Part shown: in pieces, positions 17,205 to 25,373 of the stretch | Layout: every line of letters starts with the position of its first letter | Position numbering within the stretch: the first letter of the stretch is position 1 | Origin: Sphingomonas sp. CL5.1 | GTDB lineage: Bacteria; Pseudomonadota; Alphaproteobacteria; Sphingomonadales; Sphingomonadaceae | Assembly (NCBI RefSeq): GCF_013344685.1 | Contig: NZ_CP050138.1 | Location: 62,001 to 126,000, forward strand | Reading direction: 5' to 3' | DNA: 64,000 bases | Made by a program: the position numbers and the translations under genes | The notes under the pieces: generated by a model | The model's input: only the letters and a program-made list of their open reading frames with translations | Databases searched by the model: none | What the model was told of the DNA's origin: nothing

Positions 17205-17222
17205 AATTGCACCGGTGCAATT
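17205..17222. promoter_or_regulatory. 18-bp palindrome, candidate parS or operator, copy 2
   Basis: AATTGCACC followed by GGTGCAATT, identical to the core of the palindrome at 15806-15829. It starts 8 bp after the parA stop and lies 20 bp before the parB start. A site this close to parB would let ParB bind its own operon. Confidence 0.75.
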
Positions 17223-17242
17223 CCGGGTGAAGGAACGGCTTC

Positions 17243-18259
17243 ATGAGCAGAAAAAATGCGAGTTTCGCAGCAGAACTGGCCGCTGGAATCAATCCGCCCG
17301 AAGAGGGTGCGCCCGCGCCGCGCCGGCCTGGGTTGGGCGCCAATGTCCTAACAGGCCGGGAGAATCGATTGGCCGAACTGGCGGCGGGGACGGTCGTCAG
17401 CCGCACCCATGAATTGGTTGATCCCGCGCGTTGTCGGATGTGGGCTGGGCATAACCGCGAATATGCCTTGCTCAACGAAGAGCGGTGCGCCGATCTTATC
17501 GAGAGCATGAAGGCGCAAGGGCGGCAGGAGATGCCCGCAATTGTCCGCCGTGTGCGGGGCGAACCCGATTATGATTTCGAGGTGATCTGCGGCGCGCGGC
17601 GCCATTGGTCGATCAGCTGGCTGCGTAGCCACAATTATCCCGACTTCCGCTTTCTCGTCGATATTCGCGAACTGTCGGACGAGGAAGCGTTCCGCATAGC
17701 GGACATTGAGAACAGGGCGCGCGAAGACCTCAGCGATCTCGAGCGCGCGCGGGATTATCTACGCGCGCTGGAAGCCTATTATGAGGGCAGGCAGAAGGTC
17801 ATGGCCGAGCGGATCAATGTCACTGAAAGCTGGTTGAGCCGCTATCTCGACCTCGCGCGTCTGCCGACCGAATTGATGATCGCCTTTCCCAATCCACAGG
17901 ATTTGCGGATCAAGCACGTCACAACGATCAAGCCATTGCTGAAACCGGATGATCGTCGCCAGCGGGTATTTGCCGAAGCGGCGGCCTTGAGGGCGCGATC
18001 GGGAGGGGAGGGCGCTCCGGTCGCCGTGCCGGATATTATTCGTGCGCTGGCGCTGGCGGCTGATCCCCCCAAGAAGTCAGGATCCCCCAAGAGGTCAGGA
18101 TCGAGCGAAACCGTGGCGTCGCAGAACGGAAAGCCGTTGCTTCGGTTCGAAGGCAAGGATCGCAAGGGGGTTAGGATCACCTTGCTCCCGCATGCCGGCG
18201 GATCACGGGACGAAGCGGAGGCTGCTATCAAGACCCTGCTCGATACGCATTGGCGGTAG
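17243..18259 (+). CDS. parB: Partition protein ParB
   Basis: A 338-residue ParB. The N-terminal CTPase-type ParB domain has EVICGARRHWS (the usual GERR-R box) and IADIENRAREDLSDLERARDY. It is followed by the central HTH (MAERINVTESWLSRYLDLARLP) and a linker, then a short C-terminal dimerisation domain (RKGVRITLLPHAGG to the end). It binds the centromere and works with ParA. A GAAGGA Shine-Dalgarno precedes the ATG. The linker segment PPKKSGSPKRSGS is encoded by two inverted iterons (18065-18101). Confidence 0.9.
   Translation: MSRKNASFAAELAAGINPPEEGAPAPRRPGLGANVLTGRENRLAELAAGTVVSRTHELVDPARCRMWAGHNREYALLNEERCADLIESMKAQGRQEMPAIVRRVRGEPDYDFEVICGARRHWSISWLRSHNYPDFRFLVDIRELSDEEAFRIADIENRAREDLSDLERARDYLRALEAYYEGRQKVMAERINVTESWLSRYLDLARLPTELMIAFPNPQDLRIKHVTTIKPLLKPDDRRQRVFAEAAALRARSGGEGAPVAVPDIIRALALAADPPKKSGSPKRSGSSETVASQNGKPLLRFEGKDRKGVRITLLPHAGGSRDEAEAAIKTLLDTHWR
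18065..18101 (-). repeat. Two inverted iterons inside parB
   Basis: On the minus strand two tandem copies (18084-18101 and 18065-18083) read ATCCTGACCTCTTGGGGG and ATCCTGACTTCTTGGGGGG. They match the origin iterons but point the other way. They fall in the linker-coding part of parB, where the protein sequence is tolerant. Confidence 0.8.
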
Positions 18260-18266
18260 CGCTGCG

Positions 18267-19187
18267 TTACCCGAGTTTAGCCACCAGCTTGCGCGCCCCC
18301 TGCGGAGTAACGTCGAGAAGCCGCGCCACGGCAGACGGACGAAGCCCAGGATAGGCGAGCGCAAGCCGGGCAAGGAGTGGTGCCCGGCTTCGGCGCGTTG
18401 CGGACACTGCCAATGCCTTTGACCCCTGGCGCTCGATCCAGTCGAGATCCTTCAGGCCGGATTGGCAGGCAACGAGCAGTGACCGCGAAATGACATTGGT
18501 CAACTCACCTACGTCGGATGGCGGGAATTTCGGCAATAAAATGAGAGATGGCAGGATGCCCAGGGTAAGTCCGGCATGATGGAGCATGGCGGGGACATGG
18601 CTGGCCACCAACCAGGCGCGATCGCGCGCCCGCGGCTCAAGGGTGAGCGTCCGACCGTCGATCGCCGTCACGTCCACCGCAGACTGCTCGGCGACGACGA
18701 CCGTCTTGAGCATGGCGGCCATCCGATCGGCGACGGAGAGCAGCGAGGGAGAAGGGTAGGGGGCTTGTGCTTCGATGCGAGCCTGCCGCCACGCGGGACC
18801 GAAATAGGCCAGGTCGCTACCTGCCCAGACTTCGGCTTCGGATCGATCATCCAGCACAGTGCGAAAGACGTTGAGCGTCGCGCGCGCCAGCGGCCCGTTG
18901 TCGCCAACGCTGGCCTCGATTGCGAGATGAAACACCGCCGCCACCGAGACGGGATCGTTCAACCCTTCAGAGGCGCGAGGCGGGGATGTGCGTCCGCAAA
19001 TCCAGTCCTGCAGATGACGGACGTCGATAGGCACGCCGGCGAGGCCGGCCAGTTGGGCTGCGCCCTGCAACCGCGCACGGGCTAGCCAAATGTCAGCCCA
19101 TGGGCTGTTCTGCAGTCGTCCATCCAGTCGGCCGAGCAGGAGCATTGCCAGCTCGCTGGAGGCATGGGAAGGGGAGGGGGAAGCCAT
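18267..19187 (-). CDS. Conserved HTH protein next to parAB
   Basis: A 306-residue protein that converges on parB (stop codons 7 bp apart). The extreme C-terminus looks like a helix-turn-helix (YPGLRPSAVARLLDVTPQGARKLVAKL). The rest is mostly helical with a short sheet region and no enzymatic motif. It may belong to the RHE_PE00001/DUF1612-type proteins found near repABC genes in rhizobia, but that is only a resemblance. The ATG at 19187 is used. A TTG at 19223 would add 12 residues but has no Shine-Dalgarno. Confidence 0.65.
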   Translation of the reverse strand: MASPSPSHASSELAMLLLGRLDGRLQNSPWADIWLARARLQGAAQLAGLAGVPIDVRHLQDWICGRTSPPRASEGLNDPVSVAAVFHLAIEASVGDNGPLARATLNVFRTVLDDRSEAEVWAGSDLAYFGPAWRQARIEAQAPYPSPSLLSVADRMAAMLKTVVVAEQSAVDVTAIDGRTLTLEPRARDRAWLVASHVPAMLHHAGLTLGILPSLILLPKFPPSDVGELTNVISRSLLVACQSGLKDLDWIERQGSKALAVSATRRSRAPLLARLALAYPGLRPSAVARLLDVTPQGARKLVAKLG

Positions 19188-19353
19188 CAATCCAGATTCT
19201 ATCGCACCCTCTGGGGAAACCAAAGCGGACAGTTTGTTTCCATGTCCTACCTTATCGAAATATGGACATTTGATAATTGCAGTTATCGCATAAGCGGAAT
19301 TGACCGCCCTTTATAAGGTGACGTACAAGCGCGCCTGAGGAGCGTGGAGCGTC

Positions 19354-20592
19354 ATGAGCACCGAAACCGACTTGGAAGGGCCAGAAACCGCTCTAGCGGC
19401 GCGTGAGGCGGTCCTGCCGGCCGGCAGGGGCCCGACCGACCTTACGTGGACGATCGTGCAGATGCGCGCCGGCGAACGCATCACCGTCAACGAGGCGCTG
19501 ATCGCGGCGTATCAGGCCGCCTCGTCGTCCCACAGCATCCGCGCGCTTAAATCCGACGTCGAGGCGTTCGACGCCTGGTGCCAGCGCACCAATCGGATCG
19601 CGCTGCCGGCGACGGCCGAGACCGTGGCCGACTATCTCGATGCGCGGGCCGGGAAGGGGAGCCGTCCCGCGTCGTTGTCCCGCTACAAGGCGTCGATCGC
19701 CAAGATCCACCAGCTGCTCGATCTGAAGGATCCGACGCCGGCCCCGCTGGTCAAGCTGCGGCTGCAGGCGGTGCGCCGCGAGAAGGGGGCCGCGCAGAAG
19801 CAGGCGCGGCCGCTCCGGTTCAAGGGGCCGGTGCGCGACGTCGAGCGCGACAAGGCGCGCGGGCTCAATATCCGCGCTTTGCTCGAGAGCCGCGGAGACG
19901 ATCTGCCGGGGCTACGCGATCGCGCGCTGCTGTCTGCCGCCTACGACACCGGATTGCGCGCCTCCGAACTCGTGGCAGTGGCCGTCGAGCATATCGAAGA
20001 GGCGATCGATCCCGAGGCGCGGCTCCTGCAGATCCTGCGAAGCAAGGGCGACCAAGACGGGGAGGGGGCAACCGCCTATCTCAGCCCGCGTACCGTGTCG
20101 GCGATCGCGGCCTGGTGCGAGGCGGCCGAGATCATAGCGGGGCCTATATTCCGGCGGGTGCAGGTGCGGCGCTACAAGGCCCGCGCCGCCGTGCGGGGTC
20201 GGCCAATCGACAGCATCTCGGGCCGGGAGACCTGGGATCTGCGCAAGACGCTCTCCAAGCCCGCGGTGAAGGCGCGCGTCGAATATGACATTGGCACCGT
20301 CGCGCTGCATCCGGGATCAGTCGGGCCGATCTTCCGGTCGATCATCCAGCGGGCTTTCGATCTCGGCGCGCTGCCCGATCTGACAGCAGAGGATCTGGCG
20401 CGATTGCTCAAGGGCATCAGCGCGCACTCGACGCGGATTGGGCTCAATCAGGATCTGTTCACGAGCGGCGAGGATTTGGCTGGCATCATGGATGCACTGC
20501 GTTGGAAAAGCCCGCGCATGCCGCTTGCCTACAATCGGAATCTGGCGGCGGAGCAGGGGGCCGCAGGGCGACTGATGGCAAAAATCGGATAG
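19354..20592 (+). CDS. Tyrosine recombinase (XerC/D-like)
   Basis: A 412-residue site-specific recombinase. An N-terminal SAM-like core-binding domain (SIRALKSDVEAFDAWCQ) is followed by the catalytic domain. Arg-I is in YDTGLRASELVAV, the beta-hairpin Lys in SKGDQDGEG, the H-x-x-R box in SAHSTRIGLNQDL and the tyrosine in MPLAYNRN. A DIxxALRW-like segment (MDALRWKSP) replaces the usual second His. It may resolve plasmid multimers or integrate an element. It is the last gene before the transposase remnant, at the backbone/cargo junction. Confidence 0.85.
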   Translation: MSTETDLEGPETALAAREAVLPAGRGPTDLTWTIVQMRAGERITVNEALIAAYQAASSSHSIRALKSDVEAFDAWCQRTNRIALPATAETVADYLDARAGKGSRPASLSRYKASIAKIHQLLDLKDPTPAPLVKLRLQAVRREKGAAQKQARPLRFKGPVRDVERDKARGLNIRALLESRGDDLPGLRDRALLSAAYDTGLRASELVAVAVEHIEEAIDPEARLLQILRSKGDQDGEGATAYLSPRTVSAIAAWCEAAEIIAGPIFRRVQVRRYKARAAVRGRPIDSISGRETWDLRKTLSKPAVKARVEYDIGTVALHPGSVGPIFRSIIQRAFDLGALPDLTAEDLARLLKGISAHSTRIGLNQDLFTSGEDLAGIMDALRWKSPRMPLAYNRNLAAEQGAAGRLMAKIG

Positions 20593-20886
20593 GCGCCGAC
20601 CCAGAGCGTTACTGCCGCAGTCAGGAGCCTCAGCCCAGAGGCGCGATGGCGCTGCTTTCTCGAAGTTGTGGACGCGGAGTTCGCCGAGACGGTTGAAGAA
20701 GAGGCGCGTGCGGGCACCCTGTGGCCCTCGCCCTTGCTGAGGATGCTGCCGTTACGACGGCGCTGCTCGGGATTATCGAACCAGTCCAACATTGACGGGG
20801 TGCACTCAATTCTTCCGATCTCGCGCAATGCGTAGGCACCGGTTTTTGCTACGAAAACCCGTTTGTGGAGATGATCCGGTTCAAAG
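20593..20886 (-). pseudogene. Decayed 3' end of a Tn3-family transposase gene
   Basis: Translated on the minus strand in more than one frame, this segment gives FVAKTGAYALREIGRIE and MLDWFDNPEQRRR, then LFFNRLGELRVHNFEK and ASGLRLLTAAVTLW. These are the C-terminal signatures of Tn3-family TnpA (RAxFFNRLGE, then ASGLNLxxAAIxLWN). The pieces are in different frames and the N-terminal 800 or so residues are absent, so it is a relic. It fills the gap between the recombinase and the TauE-like gene and probably marks the event that brought in the cargo. Confidence 0.8.
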
Positions 20887-21660
20887 CGACGATGCCGTGA
20901 CGTAAGTTCCGATGGCGACAACGACGATGGCAAAACTGCGCTCCAAGAGTCCCTTGCGGGTGCCAAGTAACTTCCCAAGACCGATACCTGCGATCGTCCC
21001 GCCGACCCCGCCTGCAACCAGCAGCGCCGTCACGCTCCAATCGACCAGGCCGGACATGGCATAGGACGCGGCGGTGGTCACGCCCAACGCGCTGACGATG
21101 ACCAACGACGTGCCGATGGCAAAAGGTAGCGTCATCGCGGTCGCGAGGATAAGCCCTGGCACGATCAGAAATCCGCCCCCGATCCCAAAGAATCCGGCGG
21201 CCCATCCGACGCCCAGCCCGATCGGAATTAGTCGCGGCAGCAGTATCGCCGCGCTGTGGCGAGTCAGCCGCACGTCGGGTGCTTCCATCGCACGGCGCTT
21301 GCGCAGCATCGACAGGCCGACACCGATCATCAGCAGCCCGAACAGGATGAGAAGCCGCTTGCCGTCGAACGCCTTGCCGAGCTCCGCGCCCCCGGCTGCG
21401 CCGATCATGCCCGACACCGCGAAAACCCCCGCGCACCGCCATTTTACGCGGCCCGCACGCGCGTGGCCGATCAGGCTGGCTAGGGCATTGACCGTCACAG
21501 CAACCGCGGCCGTACCGATCGCGGCGTGCGGCGACCCGACGCCGACGACATAGATCAGGAGCGGCACGGCAAGGATCGAGCCGCCCCCGCCCACCAGGCC
21601 GAGGATCAGACCGATCACGCCTCCCGAGACGAGCGCGGCGATAATGGTGGCGGCGTCCAT
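20881..21660 (-). CDS. TauE/SafE-family sulfite/sulfur exporter
   Basis: A 259-residue inner-membrane protein with about eight transmembrane helices. It contains GLVGGGGSILAVPLLIY and GFFGIGGGFLIVPGLIL, the internally repeated glycine-rich motif of the TauE/SafE (DUF81) family. It is the last gene of a three-gene minus-strand set with the rhodanese and the BigR-like regulator, so it probably exports sulfite or another sulfur oxyanion produced during sulfide detoxification. The start is 8 bp from the rhodanese stop codon. Confidence 0.88.
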   Translation of the reverse strand: MDAATIIAALVSGGVIGLILGLVGGGGSILAVPLLIYVVGVGSPHAAIGTAAVAVTVNALASLIGHARAGRVKWRCAGVFAVSGMIGAAGGAELGKAFDGKRLLILFGLLMIGVGLSMLRKRRAMEAPDVRLTRHSAAILLPRLIPIGLGVGWAAGFFGIGGGFLIVPGLILATAMTLPFAIGTSLVIVSALGVTTAASYAMSGLVDWSVTALLVAGGVGGTIAGIGLGKLLGTRKGLLERSFAIVVVAIGTYVTASSL

Positions 21661-21667
21661 GATCGCC

Positions 21668-22186
21668 TCAGGCCGCCGCGCGCCGGTTCCACGGCATGAT
21701 GCGCAACAGATTGGCCACGCCGCACCACCCGGTCACACCGGCGAATATCAGCCCTGCCCCCACAAAGGCCGAGAGGCCGAAGAAACCTGGGGCGACGAAC
21801 AGACCGAGCAAAACACCGGTCAGCACCAGTGCACCGACGGTAATCTGCACCTGCCGCATGATTTCCAACGGCTGCGACCGATCGGCGGCGGTGCGGTGCC
21901 CAGCTGTCCGCCACGCATCAATGCCGCCTTCTAGGATATAGGCGGGCACATCGCCTGCTGCCGCATCAAGCTGCGCCGCATTGGCGGTGGTACGCATGCC
22001 TGACTTGCAGTGGAAGACGACCGGGCGACCGTCACGCCCAAGATCGCCGATCCGGTCGAGTGGCACGTTGATCGCACCGGGGATGCGCTCACGCGCATGT
22101 TCATCGGCACCGCGAATGTCGATCAGGCGCGCACCGGCATCGATCGCGGCGCGGGCGTCGGCGGGAGAAAGGGTTGTAAGCGTCAT
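21668..22186 (-). CDS. Rhodanese-domain protein with two C-terminal membrane helices
   Basis: A 172-residue protein. Residues 1-105 form a rhodanese domain with the active-site loop FHCKSGMRT (catalytic Cys). The C-terminal part (from about residue 110) has two membrane helices of the DUF2892 type (ITVGALVLTGVLLGLFVAP). It transfers sulfane sulfur near the membrane. The ATG at 22186 (MTLTTLSPADA) is preceded by AAGGA and lies 4 bp after the regulator stop, which indicates one operon. Confidence 0.88.
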   Translation of the reverse strand: MTLTTLSPADARAAIDAGARLIDIRGADEHARERIPGAINVPLDRIGDLGRDGRPVVFHCKSGMRTTANAAQLDAAAGDVPAYILEGGIDAWRTAGHRTAADRSQPLEIMRQVQITVGALVLTGVLLGLFVAPGFFGLSAFVGAGLIFAGVTGWCGVANLLRIMPWNRRAAA

Positions 22187-22190
22187 CGCA

Positions 22191-22505
22191 TCAATCCTTG
22201 CAATAGAGGTGGTAGAGGGTGGCGAGCAGCGTTTCGACGCGGGCATCCGCGATGGCGTACCAAAGCGTCTGGCTCTCCCGCCGATAAGTGACGAGCCCTT
22301 CGTCGCGCATTTTGGCCAAGTGCTGCGAGCATGCCGATTGCGACAAGCCGACATCGCGCGCCAGATCGCCGACCGTCACCTCGCCATGCTCGACCAGTTT
22401 GCACAGCAGCATCAATCGGCGCGCATTGCCGATCGCCTTCAGCGTGTCGGCGACCTGCCCGGCCTTCTCCTCGAAGATCGCCAGGTCCATCGGCGGTTTG
22501 AGCAT
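22191..22505 (-). CDS. bigR: ArsR-family repressor, BigR/SqrR type
   Basis: A 104-residue winged-HTH protein (DLARDVGLSQSACSQHLAKMRDEGLV). Two cysteines, in LMLLCKLVE near residue 35 and in YHLYCKD near residue 102, match the positions of the redox pair in BigR/SqrR sulfide sensors, which form a disulfide or polysulfide bridge. There is no C-x-C arsenic site. It is divergent from the persulfide dioxygenase-like gene and upstream of the rhodanese and TauE genes, as in known bigR loci. The family assignment is good; the ligand is inferred. Confidence 0.82.
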   Translation of the reverse strand: MLKPPMDLAIFEEKAGQVADTLKAIGNARRLMLLCKLVEHGEVTVGDLARDVGLSQSACSQHLAKMRDEGLVTYRRESQTLWYAIADARVETLLATLYHLYCKD

Positions 22506-22513
22506 CGTTCCAC

Positions 22514-22552
22514 TCCATTAGGTATTGCTTATGTAGTAACCTCTAATATATT
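22514..22552. promoter_or_regulatory. Divergent AT-rich operator region for the BigR-like repressor
   Basis: The 70-bp intergenic region between the repressor and the MBL gene contains an imperfect inverted repeat (ATTAGGT near 22517, ACCTCTAAT ending at 22549). It is AT-rich in GC-rich surroundings, as expected for a BigR operator controlling both directions. Confidence 0.6.
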
Positions 22553-22575
22553 GGCAAGAGCTAACGGAGGAAATC

Positions 22576-23451
22576 ATGACCCAGCCCTTCATCGAGGCAT
22601 TCTTCGACGAGCCGACCAACACGATCAGCTATCTCGTGGGCGATCCTACGACGCGGACAGCGGCGGTGATCGACCCGGTGCTCGACTTCAACATGGCGAG
22701 CGGCGCGGCCGATACGCGCTCGGCCGAACGCATCGTCGCCTTCGCGCGCGCGCATGACTGGCAGATTGCGATGGCGCTGGAGACGCACGCCCATGCCGAC
22801 CATCTGTCCGCCGCACCCTTCATCAAGGCTCACACCAGCGCGTGGATCGGGATCGGCGCGCATATCCGCGACGTGCAGAAAATCTTCCGCCCGGTGTTCG
22901 CCATGGACGACCTGAAGACGGATGGTTCGGACTTCGACCGATTGTTCGAGGATGGCGACCGCTTCGCGATCGGCGAACTGGAGGTCGAGGTGCTGCACGT
23001 CCCTGGCCACACCCCGGCTGACGTCGCCTATCTGATCGGCGATGCGGCGTTCGTCGGCGATACGCTATTTATGCCGGACTATGGTACAGCGCGCGCCGAT
23101 TTCCCCGGCGGGGATGCCCGCACGCTCTATCGCTCGATCCATCGGTTACTCGCGCTGCCGGACGCGACACGGTTGTTCCTGTGCCACGACTACAAGGCGC
23201 CGGGTCGAGATGACTATCGCTGGGAGACGACGGTGGGTGAACAGCGCCGGTCAAGTGTTCACGTCCATGACGGCGTGAGCGAAGACGATTTCGTCGCCAT
23301 GCGCGAGCAGCGCGACGCCGGGCTATCGGTCCCCAAGCTGCTGCTGCCCTCGATCCAGGTCAACATCCGCGCCGGTCATTTCGACAAAGCCGAGGCGAAC
23401 GGCGTCACCTACCTGCGTATTCCGGTCAAATGGCAAGCCGACCATCGGTGA
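22576..23451 (+). CDS. blh: Persulfide dioxygenase-like MBL-fold protein (Blh/ETHE1 type)
   Basis: A 291-residue metallo-beta-lactamase-fold protein. It has the metal motif THAHADH near residue 73, HVPGHTPADV near residue 140, and GDTLFMPDYGTARADFPGG, a hallmark of ETHE1-like persulfide dioxygenases. It oxidises glutathione persulfide to sulfite, which the TauE-like protein could export. It diverges from the BigR-like repressor. An ACGGAGG Shine-Dalgarno precedes the ATG. Confidence 0.88.
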   Translation: MTQPFIEAFFDEPTNTISYLVGDPTTRTAAVIDPVLDFNMASGAADTRSAERIVAFARAHDWQIAMALETHAHADHLSAAPFIKAHTSAWIGIGAHIRDVQKIFRPVFAMDDLKTDGSDFDRLFEDGDRFAIGELEVEVLHVPGHTPADVAYLIGDAAFVGDTLFMPDYGTARADFPGGDARTLYRSIHRLLALPDATRLFLCHDYKAPGRDDYRWETTVGEQRRSSVHVHDGVSEDDFVAMREQRDAGLSVPKLLLPSIQVNIRAGHFDKAEANGVTYLRIPVKWQADHR

Positions 23452-23514
23452 TGCCATACGATTCCCTCTAACGATCCCCTTTTCGGAAAGCTCTGGAACC
23501 ATCGGTATTTCGCG

Positions 23515-23856
23515 TTAGGTGGTCGGCACCGTTGCAGCACGCGGTCCGAGCAAAATGATGGCTGTGCCGACAAGGCAGACTGTGCCACCGATGAGGTCCC
23601 AGCGATCCGGGCGGACGCCTTCGACGGACCATAGCCAAAAAAGCGAGGCGCAGATGTAGACGCCGCCATAAGCTGCATAAGCTCGGCCTGCAGCGTCGCT
23701 ATCGACTAGGGTCAATAGCCAAGCGAACAGCGCCAGCGATATCACTCCAGGGACCAACCACAGTGGAGATTTTTCCAGGCGCAGCCATGCCCAGAATGAA
23801 AAGCAGCCGGCAATTTCCGCGAGAGCGGCGCCCATATAGGCAGCGATTGTGGGCAT
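23515..23856 (-). CDS. YnfA-family small membrane protein (UPF0060)
   Basis: A 113-residue protein with four membrane helices. It carries [14 protein letters not shown], then [16 protein letters not shown] and [14 protein letters not shown], characteristic of the YnfA family. Members resemble small multidrug-resistance transporters, but their substrates are unknown. It lies just downstream of the truncated MerR gene on the same strand, in a place often taken by metal or drug genes. Confidence 0.88.
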   Translation of the reverse strand: MPTIAAYMGAALAEIAGCFSFWAWLRLEKSPLWLVPGVISLALFAWLLTLVDSDAAGRAYAAYGGVYICASLFWLWSVEGVRPDRWDLIGGTVCLVGTAIILLGPRAATVPTT

Positions 23857-23862
23857 AGATCT

Positions 23863-24297
23863 TTAGACTCCGCGGCAGGTAGTTTGACGGTTCGAGGACA
23901 AGTCTTCGAGGATCACGCAGTCGGGGCCGGGGCCACCAGCACATTCCGCCGCGCAAACCTCGACGAATTAAGCGATGCTCTTCTCGAGCGCTTTGAGCTC
24001 ACGTAGTTTGCTGCGAATATCGGTGAGATGCGCTTGAGCGAGGTCCCGGGCCTCGGTGCAGGACCGCGAGCGATCCTGGACGAGAGATACCAATATCCGC
24101 ACCTGCTCGATCGAGAAGCCAAAATCACGGCAGCGGCGAATGAAGGTGAGGCGACGCACATCCTCTTCGCCATAACGCCGCTGATTTCCTTCTTGGCGAT
24201 CGGGCCGACGTAGGAGATTGATCTCCTCATAATAGCGTATCGTGGCCGCGCTCGTGCCGGTGCGCTCGGCCAATGTGCCGATCTTGTGTCCTGTCAT
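23863..24297 (-). pseudogene. MerR-family regulator gene interrupted by an in-frame stop codon
   Basis: The reading frame starts MTGHKIGTLAERTGTSAATIRYYE (MerR HTH) and includes FIRRCRDFGFSIEQVR. It stops at TAA 23968-23970 after 109 residues. Beyond the stop the same frame goes on with FVEVCAAECAGGPGPDC and VILEDLSS to a second stop at 23863, exactly the Cys-rich C-terminal metal loop expected of the family. A single base change would restore a 144-residue protein. The truncated form keeps the DNA-binding and dimer helix but loses three cysteines. A target promoter lies just upstream, divergent. Confidence 0.8.
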
Positions 24298-24318
24298 TGT
24301 AGGTCCTGAAATTAGCGC

Positions 24319-24349
24319 TTGAACCTCAAGTTACTTGAACTTGTATGGC
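24319..24349 (+). promoter_or_regulatory. MerR-type promoter for the 24399-25117 operon
   Basis: A -35 TTGAAC (24319-24324), a 19-bp spacer and -10 TATGGC (24344-24349). The spacer contains the perfect dyad TCAAGT-T-ACTTGA (24326-24338). The overlong spacer with a central dyad is the hallmark of MerR-activated promoters. It lies between the truncated MerR gene and the operon. Confidence 0.8.
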
Positions 24350-24398
24350 TTGGCCAGCAGCGATGCCGATGTCGCGGAAATATCAAGCTGGAGCAATT

Positions 24399-24761
24399 AT
24401 GAGCGAGACCGTCGACGCCGAGCCAATCATTTGCACGTTGGATGGCGGGAGCTTCAAGGCCCGGATGGTGTGGATCGCGGACCTCAACTCTCGCGCCTTG
24501 AAGAAGGCGCGTAGGCAGGATCTGCGCCTCGAACTCCAATATGCACCGTCCGCGATCGGCGATGTGCGTCAGATGATCGCGCAGGAGCAGGAGTGTTGCG
24601 CCTTCCTCTCGTTCGACCTGACGGTGCAGCGCCGGTCTCTCAAGCTCGTCATAACGGCGCCCGAAGCCGCTCGCGGTGCCGCCGAGACAGTGTTTGAACC
24701 GTTCCAAGAGAAGACACCGCAGCCGGCCGCCTGTGGTTGCACGGGAGGTTGCGGCGCATGA
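24399..24761 (+). CDS. Small Cys-rich protein under MerR-type control
   Basis: A 120-residue soluble protein with no signal peptide. It has an EQECCAFLSFDLT motif in the middle and a C-terminal cysteine cluster (CGCTGGCG) that could bind a soft metal. The ATG at 24399 (MSETVDAEPIICTL) follows GGAG. It overlaps the next gene by ATGA. It lies directly behind a MerR-type promoter, so a metal-handling role is likely, but I do not recognise a named family. Confidence 0.7.
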   Translation: MSETVDAEPIICTLDGGSFKARMVWIADLNSRALKKARRQDLRLELQYAPSAIGDVRQMIAQEQECCAFLSFDLTVQRRSLKLVITAPEAARGAAETVFEPFQEKTPQPAACGCTGGCGA

Positions 24762-25117
24762 AAACAGAGGTGAAACCGCAAGATAACCGCGCCGTCGGCG
24801 CAGTCGCTGCGACCGCATCCGTCGCTGCTCTCGCATGTGGCGTGTGTTGCGTGCTCCCTCTCGCCATACCGGCAGCGATGCTCGCGTCCGTTGGCGGCGT
24901 CCTCGCGTGGTTCTCGCATGCTTATAGCTGGATGACACCCATTGCCTGTGTTGCCGTCTTCGCGGGATGGTTCTGGGTTGCCTATCGATCATGGCGGTCG
25001 GGTAAGCGCCCGGCCAAGTCCACGCTCCTCATCATGGCCTTTGCGACGCTGATGATGGGGCTGGCCTATATGTGGCCGATGTTCGAAGGCCCGGTCGCGT
25101 CCATCCTTCGCCGCTGA
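24758..25117 (+). CDS. MerT/MerC-like small membrane protein
   Basis: A 119-residue membrane protein with three to four helices. A CGVCCVLPLAIPAA segment in the first helix resembles the C-C-x-x-P metal-entry motif of mercuric transporters. It is translationally coupled to the previous gene (ATGA overlap). It could carry a soft metal ion across the membrane to the Cys-rich partner. No mercuric reductase gene (merA) is present in the window, so mercury detoxification cannot be claimed. Confidence 0.65.
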   Translation: MKTEVKPQDNRAVGAVAATASVAALACGVCCVLPLAIPAAMLASVGGVLAWFSHAYSWMTPIACVAVFAGWFWVAYRSWRSGKRPAKSTLLIMAFATLMMGLAYMWPMFEGPVASILRR

Positions 25118-25145
25118 TCAAACTCGAATGCGACGATGATTGAAG

Positions 25146-25373
25146 CTAGCCGCAACAGCTGGCCCCCTTTCCCTCGATCTGGATAGGCGGACACGGAACG
25201 TTTCCATACGAACAAAATACACAACAATCGCCGAGCTTGGGCCGGAGCACGACTTTGCAGCCGGAACAGTCGTAGAAAAACTGACAGGCGTTCGTTGGCA
25301 TCTGCTCTGTTTTCACCGTGCCGCATTCGGGACAGGTGATCGTCGATCTTAGCTCTGGGATAATGTCAGACAT
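25146..25373 (-). CDS. GDCCVxC-domain protein
   Basis: A 75-residue protein with a zinc-ribbon-like start (TCPECG), the name-giving motif GDCCVFC and a C-terminal CCG, nine cysteines in all. Homologues are called GDCCVxC domain (seleno)proteins. Here all positions are Cys with no in-frame TGA. Its start overlaps the end of the MerT-like gene by 8 nt (ATGTCTGA), a strong coupling. It probably receives a thiophilic metal from the transporter; this is inferred. Confidence 0.82.
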   Translation of the reverse strand: MSDIIPELRSTITCPECGTVKTEQMPTNACQFFYDCSGCKVVLRPKLGDCCVFCSYGNVPCPPIQIEGKGASCCG

